Positions 39,262 through 39,313 of a stretch of 39,313 bases of DNA are shown one piece after another. The translations under genes were made by a program, and so were the position numbers. Under the pieces are notes generated by a model. That model saw only the letters and a list, made by a program, of their open reading frames with translations, ran no database searches and was not told where the DNA came from. The stretch is from CAZYAK01 sp964645935 (GTDB lineage Bacteria; Patescibacteriota; Gracilibacteria; Peribacterales; Peribacteraceae). The stretch spans positions 1 through 39,313 of the forward strand of contig CAZYAK010000007.1 in NCBI GenBank assembly GCA_964645935.1. Direction: 5' to 3'. The first letter of the stretch is position 1, and every line of letters starts with the position of its first letter.

Positions 39262-39313
39262 ACCTTCGACCTCACGGTCCCGAACCGTGCGCTCTAGCCA
39301 ACTGAGCTACGTC
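39240..39313 (-). tRNA. tRNA-Pro (anticodon CGG), 5' end cut by window edge
   Basis: On the minus strand the D arm GCTC/GAGC, anticodon stem CACGG/CCGTG with loop TTCGGGA (anticodon CGG), T arm GAAGG/CCTTT with loop TTCAAGT, acceptor 3' strand CGTCCCG and an encoded CCA are visible. The first three bases of the acceptor lie beyond the window. Confidence 0.93.

Overview
The window is a gene-dense, GC-rich bacterial chromosome segment. It has short intergenic gaps, several convergent genes that overlap at their 3' ends, TGA used as an ordinary stop, and many GTG/TTG starts. Gene content and style suggest a member of the Candidate Phyla Radiation (Patescibacteria), perhaps of the Peregrinibacteria/Peribacteria type. 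The pointers are a shortened MurE-like ligase, a stand-alone riboflavin kinase domain, an SLH-domain protein, PKD-domain surface proteins, a LemA/TPM pair, a four-helix-bundle (23S-IVS type) gene and almost no Shine-Dalgarno sequences. This placement is an inference from content; no rRNA gene is present. Use of TGA as stop argues against the Gracilibacteria/Absconditabacteria code.

Layout. 1-156 carries a heptamer repeat array. 157-2903 holds an aquaporin (+) facing a minus-strand run of purQ, an in-frame ORF and a SpoU-type methyltransferase. 2904-3417 is a four-helix-bundle gene with inverted-repeat ends abutting frr. 3418-6227 is a minus-strand operon: Tic20/DUF4870-like protein, pyrH, CPBP protease-like protein, frr. 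6346-6596 holds a truncated and then a complete tRNA-Arg(TCT). 6648-9237 holds an ATP-grasp ligase, a fatty acid desaturase and a membrane protein. 9333-12154 holds pyruvate kinase and rsmH with an FtsL-like gene. 12310-15416 holds an L,D-transpeptidase, tRNA-Ser(GCT), a PD-(D/E)XK nuclease, a DUF4383 protein, a terminator and a ROK kinase. 15373-21293 is a pentose phosphate block (tal-gnd-M23 on minus, C39-like peptidase and transketolase on plus). 21318-25578 holds tRNA-Ser(TGA), an SLH protein, a small unknown protein, riboflavin kinase, murE-like and rnhB. 25558-29948 is a minus-strand operon of two GT4 glycosyltransferases, a GT-C-like membrane protein and lgt. tsaD follows. 31051-36630 is a six-gene minus-strand cell-surface run (lemA, TPM, secreted protein, lipoprotein, PKD protein, 30-residue membrane peptide). 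36714-37951 is a divergent TerB-like/methyltransferase pair. 37952-39313 is a degraded accessory stretch with a serine-recombinase remnant beside tRNA-Pro(CGG).

The most striking window-wide signal is regulatory. About a dozen genes have a TANNNT-like -10 box ending exactly 6 or 7 nt before the start codon, so the predicted transcripts begin at or next to the start codon (leaderless). Other points of note are heptamer repeats shared by distant loci, a duplicated promoter plus tRNA 5' end, the inverted repeats around the four-helix-bundle gene, and the surface operon ending in a tiny membrane peptide.
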